Part shown: piece by piece, positions 1-11,957 of the stretch
Numbering within the stretch: position 1 is the stretch's first letter
How the letters are laid out: each line of letters begins with the position of its first letter
From: Strigamia acuminata
Lineage: Eukaryota > Arthropoda > Chilopoda > Geophilomorpha > Linotaeniidae
Length of the DNA: 64,000 nucleotides
Assembly (NCBI GenBank): GCA_949358305.1
Contig: OX442314.1
Location: 65,109,369 to 65,173,368, forward strand
Direction: 5' to 3'
Position numbers and translations under genes: made by a program
The notes under the pieces: model-generated
The model's database searches: none
What the model was told of the DNA's origin: nothing
What the model saw: only the letters and a program-made list of their open reading frames with translations

Positions 1-1372
1 TGAAGTCGACCATAACTTTCTATTGCCACGGATGATGAAACCCAAAACTCCTTCTTTTATTCGGCGTCCCGAAAAACTGAATAGAGAATCGAAATTCCAC
101 ACATCACCTCTCTAACGTATAAACTTAGCTTGCATTAAAACTTCTTATGCTATTCACGAGTTGGACCCTTAACCTGGGGTGTGCTAATTCTCTTTTCTGG
201 TTCTTTAAAAGGCTGTCCAGCTTCTTAATTATGCATACTCCCAAACGGATTCCAACCGCGTTCAAACTTAAGAGACTCGAAATTTTCTTTTCAATTAAAA
301 CTCACACCAATCTCAAAATTGTCGATTGGGGGAACCCACGTCTTTATCTATAAAGGGAATTTATCTTCTTGCCCCTGTTCTATTTAACGTGGACTTGTTC
401 ATGCTTGAATGCAACTTTCGCAAACGTCGGAAATTAATTTCTAAACTCGCAATTGAAACTCTAATTTAACTCAAAGCTTTTTACCTTTAATTCATCAACG
501 TGACAAAAAAAGGACTGACTAGAAACTTCAATCTCCAAAGAAAATCCAGTTCACAAAAAAAACCGACTAATTATGCATATGCAATTGGAAATCAATCCCC
601 CCAAAAAGACACACTTCGAACTTTGAATGTGATTCGCAAAACTCAACACTTAAAAATTAAGATCGTAACGGAAATACTCCATATCGAACGGCGCTCACGA
701 AATTGTCAGGTCGGAAACAACTCGAAAATATGCTAGTCTAAAAATCATACACACTAAAGTAAACTGTACAAGGCGTTTTTCAATGACTCGCTTCATTAGG
801 CAAGAGTGTCTTACGACCCTCGTTGAGCCCTGAAACAGAGCACGCCCCACAAATTAAGACTACCAATATACCGCACACCAAATCGAATCCGACATAACAA
901 CCCCGCAATACACATACACTAGCCGAACGAAACAAAAACCCCCAAAACAATCCTAAAACAACTCTAAACTAACTTAAAACAAATAAACAATTCGAAAAAA
1001 GAAAACACAAGACTCTTCTCTTCTAGTGTCATTGCGTTGTGTATAACTTCTAGGCTCGCCCGAGATTCAGGGTTCCGATCGTTCCTCCTTCTTTATACGC
1101 CGACTGCTTAATTTCCGCAACCTTCTTCATTCCGGTCCCGCGACGCCATTGTCCCTTCCGACGGCTCGACCGACGCTTTCGGACCAACCGACCTCCCGCG
1201 ACGTATTTTTCCCAAATCTCCTTCGACTTGATTACCGCCCGACGAGAGACCGCTTGCCGCTTCGCCCTCAACCCATCAGTGCGGGCACTTCTCTGTTGAC
1301 GCCGGCTGCTTCCTTTTGCGACCCTGGGACTTCTATTCTCATCTGGTTGCTGGCTCTCTCCTCGTCTACCCG

Positions 1373-1398
1373 ACGAATCCCGGTCATCCACGGCACCA
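1373..1398 (-). other. LARD-1 copy 1 primer-binding site (tRNA-His-like)
   Basis: Twelve bases inside the 5' LTR the element sense strand reads TGGTGCCGTGGATGACCGGG. The first ten bases fit the complement of an animal tRNA-His 3' end (acceptor UCACGGC plus discriminator and CCA, recalled from general knowledge). The same site occurs at 43985-44010. Confidence 0.55.
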
Positions 1399-1410
1399 CA
1401 AAAAGGGCTA

Positions 1411-3156
1411 TGTTGCCAGCAAGCAGTGATTGCTGCAAGGACTGGCAACTCACGCACCTCGTAATAAACATTCGAGCGATCAAATCTTCGCACAGCACTT
1501 TTCACTACTCGACTCGATTGAAACCATTCTGACATCTGATAACGCATATCATGTTTTCTGACTTGGCCATCATTGTCCTCTCCATGTCGACCAAAACTCG
1601 AGAACCTGGCTTTTGCTTTAAACATGACTGTTGGCGGATATTCGGGCTCGAATATCAATCTCGTCTTTCATAAATCAAAGATGGCGCAGATTCGAATCTC
1701 GCGCTTGTGTGCAACCGAAAAGAAACACTCGTTCTTATTTACGAACAAATATAAACCGATGTTTAATCGTTCAAATCAGAACTATAACTGTTTTTACAAT
1801 GTGTAAACTCGTGTCACGGTCTCTAACAACAATAAACGTCAACACGACAGCATTATTAATAAAATAGATAACAATATATCAAAAAGCCAATGTCTCAAAA
1901 CGGCCTCCGTACAACAAAACAAGAACGGCCGTTGAGAGTTCAAATTACACCAAAAAACTTATCTTTAATATCGAAAATCGAGCATATAAATAACTCAAAC
2001 CCTAATGATTATTTAATACAGCGAAAATGAAATGAAAGAAGGTGCAAACCTTCAAAATTAAAACCTCAACGAACATTGAATGGAAATCTCGAAAACCCGA
2101 AAACTGCTACATTTCGCCACGAGACGTCGCCTAATCAATGTCAACGAAAACTTAATCTAATCAATCGTAATTCTCGCATCCCGAACATGGCCACTGTCTT
2201 AATACGAATAAAGAACCCAAATAATGCATCCTCGACACTCGTTGTGCGCATTTAATAAATCCCTTGCATTGCACGGAATTAAATTCCCATCGCCCGCACT
2301 AAACCCAATGCTATTCGCGGGCGAGTTATAAAACCCGAACTCGACCGAATAGATGCACGATGCGCCAAATCACGTGACACCCGACCAAACGATTGAATCT
2401 TATCCGAAACACAAAACAACGAAAAAATAACCAACTAATCAATTCGAAATCGCATTAAATCACACAATAAAAACTTAAGTCGAACAAATCTTATTCTGAA
2501 TCAAATTAAATCTCAATCGAAAACGAGGCTCGTTGTACCAACTGTCTTCTAATGGCGGATCTAGCCGATCAACGCTCCTTGGTGAGCAACGAAGCTTCGC
2601 CTCGGCCCAACGCCGAATCATCGGACTTTAATCCACGGTAAATTACAACTAAAGCTATTTATTTAATCACCGGAGTGGTTTCTAAACTAATGTATTCAAA
2701 TCTACAGCTTCAAAACAACATCTTTCCGAGTGCACTTCGACCAGACCAAACCGCTCGATAATCAACAACGACTTCGCTTTTCGCTTTGAAACCCATCCTC
2801 GCCGTTATCGCCTTTAATTAGCGACCCAATGCCTGCCTGTACCGTGTCAGATAAGTTCTTGAAAATTATTCAAACTAACCGGAACCGAAATTAAAAACCT
2901 TAACTTTTCCTTTGTAGATAAATCCGATGCCCGAACTTAACACAAGATGGCGGACTGCGCTCACCTCTCATTTCCAATGTTGCGAACTCTTCGAGAAATT
3001 GAGACTTTCAAAGAAACGAAATGACCGAAACGATTCAGCAAACCCCGACAACTTACAAGGTAAACATTCCACGAATGGTAATTCGAATCATGCAGATGAA
3101 CCAAAGTTTCTTTCTCTTTTCTGAATATTAATTTTGTTGCGTATCTGCTCGCAACA
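1411..3156 (-). repeat. LARD-1 copy 1, 5' LTR (1746 bp)
   Basis: In element orientation the LTR starts TGTTGCGAGCAG and ends GCTGGCAACA. It matches the two LTRs of LARD-1 copy 2 at 42227-43972 and 48860-50605. Both LTR ends can fold: TGTTGCG pairs with CGCAACA at the start, and TTGCCAG pairs with CTGGCAA at the end. Confidence 0.88.
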
Positions 3157-6100
3157 TTACAAACTATGTGTACTGGAGAAGCGGCAAATCTCATCTCAAC
3201 TTTTCCCCTGATCGAGGAATCCTATGACCTTGCAAGAGAAGAACTCGAAAGACATTTTGGTGATGAGGATGCACAACAAACTGCGTTAATAAAATCAATT
3301 CGAGAATTAAAGGTGGTTTCGAGTATTTATCCAACAAAAGCGATAAAAACAAACTTGACCAAGATTTCTGCGACTATTAGACTTTTAGAGCAACTTAAAA
3401 TTCCTATTCAGACTTCCGGAGCCTTCTTATTGCCAGACATAATTAGCAAGTTTCCAACTTCAATGGCATTAAGATTTTACCAGGTTCACGGAATTCAAAA
3501 TAAGAACATTGTTACGTTGCTCAATTTCTTTGTGAATGAAGTTGCGATGGCCGAACGAACTGAAAACGTTTCTGAAAAATCGAAAAAAGACAAGAATGAA
3601 AAATCTGAAGTGGAGAAACCGAAAGTGAAAGGTTCAATGACCACGTGCGCAGCTACTCAAGACGCCAAGCAGTCTACTAGTGCCAAAACAAAGAATGAAA
3701 CGAAATCTGAAAGCAAGAATACGCCTTTCAAGACAAACAAGTGCATTTTTTGTGATGATGAACATTTAAACGGCTCTTGTAAAAAGGATTTCGAAATTAA
3801 CGCGAAAATCGAAATAGTAAAGAAAAACAGACTGTGTTTTAACTGTTTCAGAACTGGACATAGAGTGGGAGACTGCAAGGTCAAATTTTCTTGTAAACAT
3901 TGTGGTGGGCGACACCATTCCACAATATGCAAAAAATCCGAGGTGAAGAATTCAACGAACGCTGCGGAGAAGCCGAAGGAGCCACAAGTAACAACACATG
4001 TTTCATGCGCGATCTCGACGACTCTACAACTAATGATCTTCACTGCGGACCTCAAGACCAAATCAGGAGGAACTCACAGCATTCGTGGAATGATCGACCC
4101 GAGAAGCCATCGATCGTTCATTACAAAAGAATTTGTTGAAAGACTGAAACTGAAAAAATGCGGCAGTGTCTCTGCCACCACACAGAGATTCAACGATTCG
4201 TCTCCAGCAGCCACGGACTATGATGTGTTTAATGTCACATTGCAAAGTAAAAATGACACTCAAGATTTGAAACTTTCAATGCTTTCTGTGGAAAATTTGC
4301 CACGAGTGCAGGGCATTCTTAACTCATCAATAATAGACAAGGTGAAGAAGTTAAACCTTGAACTTGCTGAAGACCTACCAGCTAAGACTTCTCAAATCGA
4401 CGTGCTTTTAGGAGTCGACGTGTGGTGGAAGGTCGTTAAGGACGGCAAGAAAAAAGTAAACGCAGATCTTGGATTAATAAATACAATTTTTGGTTGGGTC
4501 TTGTCCGGAGCGGCGGGGAACACCAATTTATTCGAAGATGAGGAAGAATTGACAACATGTTGCAACACATGCGACTTAGACATCCAAGAAAAATTGGACA
4601 AACTGTGGAACTTGGAAGCAATCGGAATAAATGCGGGAGAAAAAGAATCCGACTTTATTCGCGATCGATTCGAATCAACTACGAAGCGTCTAGACGATGG
4701 ACGTTATGAAGTCATGCTGCCATTCAACGGACAGGAAGTCGACTTGGAGTCCAATTGGGAATTGGCCATGAATCAACTGGCCAACACGCTCAAAAGAATA
4801 GATGCCAACGAGGACTACAAAAAACGTTACGACGAGTCCATGTGGCAGTATATTCACGAAAATCACGCGGAGGAAGTCCCAAAAGAAGAGCGTTTTCTGA
4901 AGAAAGGAACATACAATATACCTCACCATCCTGTAATCAAGGAGGATCGAGACACGACGAAATTTCGAGTAGTGTTCAACGCGTCTTCATCCAAGAAGGG
5001 GAAACTTTCCCTCAATGACTGTTTATTTCCGGGACCCTCCCTTAATCCAGACTTAATACTCGTTATTGTGAGATTCCGTCTCTATTGTATTCCAATAATA
5101 GCAGACATTAAGCAAGCGTTTCTCCAGGTTATGATCAACCCAACTCAAACAAACTTTTTACGTTTTTTGTGGGTCGCTCGTGACTATTTCAAAGAGCCAT
5201 ACTCATGGCAAAATTTGTGGAATAATCTAATGGTTCTGCGAATGATTGTCGTGCCATTTGGCGTCATTTCTTCTCCATTCCTCTTGTGTGCGACGATTAG
5301 GAAACAAGCGAAACAATTTGAAGAAACTCATGCAAAAGAAGTCGACGCACTCGATGATAGAATCTTCATGGATGATTTGACGTCAGGAGGAGATTTTACA
5401 GCCGACACAACATCACATTGCGAGAAACTGAAAATGATATTAGACGACGGAAAGCTTCCCCTCGTAAAGTGGGCGACCTCAAGCAAGGACGTCTTCAACA
5501 ATTTGAAAAAAGAAGGTTTTCATATGCGAGGAGAGGAGTTTTCGGACTTAGGAATTATAAAAATGCTTGGAATATTGTGGAACACGGCAGAAGATGTCAT
5601 GATGTTTAACATTCCGACAATTGAAAAAATTCCGAATACGAAGCGAGAAGTTGTTTCATTAATGGCTTCCATATTCGATCCAATGGGACTCATTGCTCCT
5701 GTTGTGCTTCAAATGAAACTGCTAGTTCAAGCAATCTGGATTAGAACAAAAAACTGGGATGAAAAGATTCTTGACTCAGAGAAAAAAGAAGTCGAAGAAT
5801 GGAGTCAAGACATACAAAAATTGAAAGAATTGAAAGTACAACGTTGGCTGCAGACTTATTCCGGTCAAGACATCACTTTAGAAGTTTTCTATGACGCAAG
5901 CACAAAGGCATTCGGCTGTTCAATTTTTGTCGTCAATCTGGAGGGCAAAAGAACTTTATTGTTGAGTAAATGTTGTATTGCGCCGACGAAAAAAGTGACT
6001 CTTCCTCGACTTGAATTAACTGCAGCAGTGGTAGGAGTGCGAATGACCAAGTACCTGTTAGAAAACTTTCTTCCCGGTTACCCGGTCACTGAAGTGCGAT

Positions 6101-7875
6101 ACTACTCGGACTCCACCATAACTCTAGCCTGGATAAATTCGGACAAGAACGTATGGAAGCCATACGTCTCAAACCGTGTTCAAGAAATTATTTCTTCAAC
6201 CAAACCCGAACAATGGTCTCACGTACCAACGGAATTTAACCCAGCAGATTTATTGACTCGACCACATAACTCAAAAACATTGATGCAAAATAAACTTTGG
6301 TGGTTTGGAGTTGATGTCTCAAAACTAGAAAAAACAGAAATTATACAAGAGATTCTTCCAGAAGAGGAACGAAAAATTGTAGTGATGACTATTCAAGTTA
6401 AAGAAAGTTTTATTGGACAATTTTTCAAACGTTTCCGGAATTACAACAAACTTTTGAGAGTTTTTTCGTATATTTTGCGATGGAAAAACAAACTTTTGCG
6501 CGGTGAGCCTCTCTCGCCACTCGAGTTAGAGGACAACCAATTGAAGATCCTGCAATTTTCCCAGAAACTACATTTTTCTGAGGAGATTGATGATGTGAAA
6601 AACAAAAGAAAACTGTCTAAACATTCCACCCTACGCAATTTCGAGCTCTTCATTGACGAGGACGGATTACTTCGACTTCGTAGCCGCTTGAAAAAATCTT
6701 TATTGACATTTGATGAAGTGTATCCAATTATTTTGCATTATGATAGTTGGATAACAAGACTGTTAATTAAAAAAGTGCATTTGGAGTTGCTTCACGGTGA
6801 CATAAGCGAAACTTTGTATCACCTACGCGAACAATTTTGGATTATAAGAGGACGAAGAACTATACAAACAGTTATTCGAGAATGTGAGATTTGCCGACGA
6901 GGAAAACTTGCACGCAACAACCCTTCAACGGGTGACCTTCCTGCTGAACGTGTGACACCAGCGGCGCCATTTCAAAACACCGGAGTTGACCACTTGGGTC
7001 CCATTTATGTCGGCAGCAACAAGAAAGAAAAGAAAAAAGTTTACATCTTGCTTTTCACGTGTATGGTGACCCGTTCCATACATTTAGAAGTATCAGAGGA
7101 CCTTTCTGTGCCAAAGTTTTTGCTTGCAATGAGAAGATTTGGGGCACGCCACGGATACCCCGGGAAGATTTTCTCTGACAACAGTAAGACGTTTGAGCGC
7201 GGAAGCCTCGAATTACAATCATGGGGGAAACTCATCGGTCATAATGACGTGAAAACATTCCTATCTGAAAAAAGGGTGCTCTGGACATTCATCCCACCGC
7301 TGTCTCCATGGATGGGCGGAGCGTGGGAGCGTCTAGTCCGCTCTGTTAAAGATAAACTTTGAAAGACATTGTTGCGCAGCACCGTAGACTTAGAAACTCT
7401 CCAAACTTTGGCTCTGGAAATTAGTTCAGTGCTAAATTCACGACCTTTATCTTATGTCCCCGACAGTGTTGATGGTGGTAGAATTTTGGCACCTGAAAAC
7501 TTCTTAACAGGAGGTATGCCTAAATACCTAATAAACAAACAATTGAGTGCAATTAAAAAATCCGATTTGAGAAAACTGGACATTAAACGACGCCAATTTA
7601 TTTGGGAGTTCTGGAAAATTTGGAAAAAGAGTTACCTCATGCAATTGAGGAATTTTTATGAATCCAAAGGTGATAAGTTCTTCAAAAACCCTAAAGTAGA
7701 CCAAATAGTGCTTCTAGAAAAAATGGGTACTAACCCATATTTTTGGCCACTTGCCAGGATAAAAGAAATTTTTCCCGGTGAGGATGGTCAAATCCGTGTG
7801 ATAAAAGTTGTGCTACCCGATGGACGTGAGTTGAAAAGGTCAGTCAAGCATGTGAGAGCCCTAGAACTTGAGTGA
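3157..7875 (+). pseudogene. BEL-1a gag-pol polyprotein, nonsense-mutated
   Basis: Reads gag capsid end, three zinc-knuckle-like motifs (CIFCDDEHLNGSC, CFNCFRTGHRVGDC, CKHCGGRHHSTIC), aspartic protease, reverse transcriptase (FMDD, codons near 5368), RNase H (TLPRLELTAA), integrase zinc finger and D-D-E core ending in WERLVRSVKDKL. The frame is open from 3166 to a TGA at 7360-7362 that is CGA (Arg) in BEL-1b; the same frame continues to 7875. Other changes at positions where BEL-1b and BEL-2 agree: protease DPG to DPR (4102-4104), RT GIFMDD to RIFMDD (5359-5361), RNase H FCDAS to FYDAS (5890-5892). The N-terminal part is displaced by LARD-1. It is non-functional as it stands. Confidence 0.9.
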
Positions 7876-7935
7876 TTTTTCTTTTGTGATTTTTTTGCGT
7901 GGTTCTCCATCTCTGTCCTCTCGCCGGCAATTCGC

Positions 7936-9499
7936 TGTTGCAAGACAGCGTAGAAATTGTTGTGCTATTTTATTGTCAATATTTTTACCATTTACTTTGA
8001 GTTTATTAAAATCTTTAAGTGTTTTAATTTCCTTTGCCTAATTGGTATTTTTTCACTTTTCAGATTTTTTTTATTGCTTATTAAAGTGTTTTGACTTGAT
8101 TTTTATTCATACTTTTCAATATTCAGTAATGTTTATGCTTTGTATTGATTTCAAATATCTTATTCCGTGCATTTATTGACTTATTCACTTGTTTTATGAG
8201 AGTTTGTGTTGATTCCGAACTGTTTTGGTGCAAATTTCGTTACCTAGCATACAATTGCGATGCTAGTGACGTCATTTTTCAGTTTCCCGTAAAGTTACGG
8301 TTCCGCCTTCTAACCTTTTGTTTAGTACTTTTCAAATCACTTGGAATTTTATTAAGCATTCGTTTAGACTAATTCAAGCATGCTCTTTCTATCTAGATGC
8401 ATCAAAACTGCTTTGGAAGTTCCGTTTGATTGGTTTGAACGTTCGTTTCCGTCTGCCATAAAAGCGCAGCCGGGAATGTTCGTTTGGCCGATAAATTCGT
8501 ATTTATTCAATCTGTGTATTTTATTCCGATGTTTTGTGAAGAGAATTGATAATTATTCTTATAATTTAATCGATACTTTATTGATTATTTACATTTAGTG
8601 TTTTTACATTCATTTTACGTGTAGTTTTGCCGCCGATGTTATGTTCGCCGGACGCCATGTTTGATCCAACACCTTTGTTATGTTCGCCGGTCGCCATGTT
8701 TGTCCCAAGCGACGATTACACAATGTAACCGTTATTTTTGTATTTTATATCACATAATTTGCATTTACTATTACATTGCTTTATTATTCAGTGTGTATTC
8801 TTTGATAATTTTGTGCTTTTGTACCGATCGAAATTCAAATGTGATTGTTATGTCATTTTCCTGGCCTGTGATTGGCTATCGTCAATCCTTTCTTTCCGAG
8901 ATCGGTTTATTGCAAATATCTCATTGTTTAACGTGTTTTTGGACATTGTTGTGATTAGCTTTTTTGTTCACCGCATTCTTGTGGTCATTTCAATGTATTT
9001 CAATGTATTTTTAATGCATTTTTTAGCAAATGCCAACTTTGCCGTAATCTTGTTTCCTCCGTTACCATGGTAACGGAATCTTTCGTGTATCTGTATTTCG
9101 CCGCTATCGGCCTGGCGCGTGCCATATTCGGTACTGCGCATGTGCGGTTTTCTAAGAACCAATCTAATTGCTGTAATTTCTTCAGTTATTAACCAACCTT
9201 TGAATAAATGTGTTGTGTTTTATTAGCTCTTGTTTTAGGCTTATTTTCAAACACATCCAATGTGTAGTGAGTAGTTTAAAAATTCTCAGGCCAACTTATG
9301 TTTCCGCCACCTATTGGATACTTGGTGCAGGTGTTCTCCACATTGTTCCAGCGGTACAACAATGCCATTTGTTGCGGATTTATTGCTTTCCAGTGCGATT
9401 TTCGTACTAGCCACGCCATACGACCTTGGGCGAGCTCAAGTGTCTTGAATTTGGATACGCATCGCCATTCCTTTCTGTCTGTCTTGTTGACCTGCAACA
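7936..9499 (+). repeat. BEL-1a 3' LTR (1564 bp)
   Basis: Begins TGTTGCAAGACAG and ends CTGTCTTGTTGACCTGCAACA-type termini that are inverted with respect to each other. It aligns over its full length with 10381-11942 and 62566-64000 with scattered substitutions. A TATA-like ATAAAAG lies at 8458-8464 and a polyadenylation signal AATAAA at 9203-9208. Short open frames inside it are not conserved as proteins and I treat them as chance. Confidence 0.92.
9203..9208 (+). promoter_or_regulatory. Candidate poly(A) signal in BEL-1a LTR
   Basis: AATAAA followed by a GT/T-rich stretch (TGTGTTGTGTTTT). The hexamer is conserved in the other two BEL-1 LTRs at 11646-11651 and 63831-63836, which supports it as the element's polyadenylation signal. 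No transcript data are available. Confidence 0.45.
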
Positions 9500-10380
9500 G
9501 TTGACTTGGCACAAACACCACAAGTCCAATGTCTCAGAATGTTCAGATATAGTGTTTAAACCTTACTAGAAGCCTTTAATGCAAGTTTTAGCAACATCCA
9601 AGCAATGATTTTTGAGAACGGACTTTGGAGCTCATTTGATATCACAGTTGACTTAGCACAAACACCACAAGTCCAATGTCTCTGAATGTTCAGATATAGT
9701 GTTTAAACCTTACTAGAAGCCTTTAATGCAAGTTTTAGCAACATCCAAGCAATGATTTTGGAGAATAGACTTTTGATCTCATCACAGTTGACTTGGCACA
9801 AACACCACAAGACCAATGTCTCTGAATGTTCAGAAATAGTGTTTAAACCTTACTAGAAGCCTTCAATGTAAGTTTTAGCAACATCCAAGCAATGATTTGG
9901 GAGAATAGACTTTTGATCTCATCACAGTTGACTTAGCACAAACACCACAAGACCAATGTCTCTGAATGTTTAGATATAGTGTTAAATCTTACTAGAAGCC
10001 TTCAATGCAAGTTTTAGCAACATCCTAGCAACGATTTGGGAGAATAGACTTTTGATCTCATTACAGTTGACTTAGCACAAACACCACAAGACCAATGTCT
10101 CTGAATGTTCAGAAATAGTGTTTAAACCTTACTAGAAGCCTTCAATGCAAGTTTTAGCAACATCCTAGCAACGATTTGGAAGAATACACTTTTGATCTCA
10201 TCACAGTTGACTTAGCACAAACACCACAAGATCAATGTCTCTGAATGTTCAGAAATAGTGTTTAAACCTTAGTAGAAGCCTTCAATGCAAGTTTTAGCAA
10301 CATCCAAGCAATGATTTTTGAGAACGGACTTTGGAGCTCATTTGATATCACAGTTGACTTGGCACAAACACCACAAGACC
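9500..10380. repeat. Minisatellite array, six 140/147-bp units plus a 28-bp stub
   Basis: Units begin GTTGACTTRGCACAAACACC at 9500, 9647, 9787, 9927, 10066, 10206 and 10353, giving spacings of 147, 140, 140, 139, 140 and 147. Units 1 and 6 share a 7-bp longer variant (GAGCTCATTTGATATCACAG); the four between carry the shorter TTTTGATCTCAT form. The last unit is cut after CACAAGACC by the BEL-1b 5' LTR. This is the only sequence in the window that is not clearly retrotransposon and is probably the host target in which both BEL-1 copies sit. Confidence 0.9.
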
Positions 10381-11942
10381 TGTTGCAAGACAGCGTAGAA
10401 ATTGTTGTGCTATTTTATTGTCAATATTTTTACCATTTACTTTGAGTTGATTAAAATCTTTAAGTGTTTTAATTTCCTTTGCCTAATTGGTATTTTTCAC
10501 TTTTCAGATTTTTTTATTGCTTATTAAAGTGTTTTGACTTGATTTTTATTCATACTTTTCAATATTCAGTAATGTTTATGCTTTGTATTGATTTCAAATA
10601 TCTTATTCCGTGCATTTATTGACTTATTCACTTGTTTTTTGAGAGTTTGTGTTGATTCCGAACTGTTTTGGTGCAAATTTCGTTACCTAGCATACAATTG
10701 CGATGCTAGTAACGTCATTTTTCTGTTTCCCGTAAAGTTACGGTTCCGCCTTCTAACCTTTTGTTTAGTACTTTTCAAATCACTTGGAATTTTATTAAGC
10801 ATTCGTTTAGACTAATTCAAGCATGCTCTTTCTATCTAGATGCATCAAAACTGCTTTGGAAGTTCCGTTTGATTGGTTTGAACGTTCGTTTCCGTCTGCC
10901 ATAAAAGCGCAGCCGGGAATGTTCGTTTGGCCGATAAATTCGTATTTATTCAATCTGTGTATTTTATTCCGATGTTTTGTGAAGAGAATTGATAATTATT
11001 CTTATAATTTAATCGATACTTTATTGATTATTTACATTTAGTGTTTTTACATTCATTTTACGTGTAGTTTTGCCGCCGATGTTATGTTCGCCGGACGCCA
11101 TGTTTGATCCAACACCTTTGTTATGTTCGCCGGTCGCCATGTTTGTCCCAAGCGACGATTACACAATGTAACCGTTATTTTTGTATTTTATATCACATAA
11201 TTTGCATTTACTATTACATTGCGTTATTATTCAGTATGTATTCTTTGATAATTTTGTGCTTTTGTACCGATCGAAATTCAAATGTGATCGTTATGTAATT
11301 TTCCTGGCCTGTGATTGGCTATCGTCAATCCTTTCTTTCCGAGATCGGTTTATTGCTAATATCTCATTGTTTAACGTGTTTTTTGACATTGTTGTGATTA
11401 GCTTTTTTGTTCACCGCATTCTTGTGGTCATTTCAATGTATTTCAATGTATTTTTAGTGCATTTTTAAGCAAATGCCAACTTTGCCGTGATCTTGTTTCC
11501 TCCGTTACCATGGTAACGGAATCTTTCGTGTATCTGTATTTCGCCGCTATCGGCCTGGCGCGTGCCATATTCGGTACTGCGCATGTGCGGTTCTCTAAGA
11601 ACCAATCTAATTGCTGTAATTTCTTCAGTTATTAACCAACCTTTGAATAAATGTGTTGTGTTTTATTAGCTCTTGTTTTAGGTTTATTTTCAAACACATT
11701 CAATGTGTAGTGAGTAGTTTAAAAATTCTCAGGCCAACTTATGTTTCCGCCACCTATTGGATACTTGGTGCAGGTGTTCTCCACATTGTTCCAGCGGTAC
11801 AACAATGCCATTTGTTGCGGATTTATTGCTCTCCAGTGCGATTTTCGTACTAGCCACGCCATACGACCTTGGGCGAGCTCAAGTGTCTTGAATTTGGATA
11901 CGCATCGCCATTCCTTTCTATCTGTCTTGTTGACCTGCAACA
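10381..11942 (+). repeat. BEL-1b 5' LTR (1562 bp)
   Basis: TGTTGCAAGACAG at the start and GACCTGCAACA at the end. It differs from the BEL-1b 3' LTR at only a few positions that I noticed (for example AACGTCA versus GACGTCA near 10711, TACTGCGCA versus TACTGGGCA near 11577). It differs more from the BEL-1a LTR. AATAAA at 11646-11651 is the likely poly(A) signal. Confidence 0.93.
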
Positions 11943-11957
11943 CAGATACGAAGCTTT

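Larger units (their letters stand above)
1..3156 (-). mobile_element. LARD-1 copy 1: non-coding LTR retrotransposon, partial (cut by window start)
   Basis: This is the reverse complement of 42227-45382 with no difference in the stretches I compared. It holds one complete 1746-bp LTR (1411-3156) and the first 1410 bp of the internal region; the rest lies upstream of the window. The element runs right to left, with its 5' LTR end at 3156 abutting BEL-1a coding sequence. In the uninterrupted BEL-1b copy the corresponding site (near 13466) reads through, so this is an insertion into BEL gag. The first bases after it (TTACA) are the likely target duplication, but the other copy is outside the window. 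No protein-coding sequence is recognised. Confidence 0.85.
3157..9499 (+). mobile_element. BEL-1a: BEL/Pao retrotransposon, 5' part cut by LARD-1
   Basis: BEL/Pao element missing its 5' LTR, leader and first roughly 180 gag codons in this window because LARD-1 is inserted at 3156/3157. What remains is gag-pol (3157-7875), a 60-bp spacer and the complete 3' LTR (7936-9499). It is a sibling of BEL-1b with scattered differences in coding sequence and LTR, so it is an independent older copy and not the other half of BEL-1b. The 3' LTR is followed directly by the minisatellite. Confidence 0.9.

Noticed and set aside
9500-10380. CRISPR-like array
   Set aside because: Units of about 140 bp are contiguous with no unique spacers, and the context is a eukaryotic genome.
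7936-11942. A small element made of two direct BEL LTRs around the minisatellite
   Set aside because: Each LTR is joined to its own element (gag-pol end on the left, leader and gag on the right), the two LTRs differ at scattered sites and no target duplication flanks the pair.
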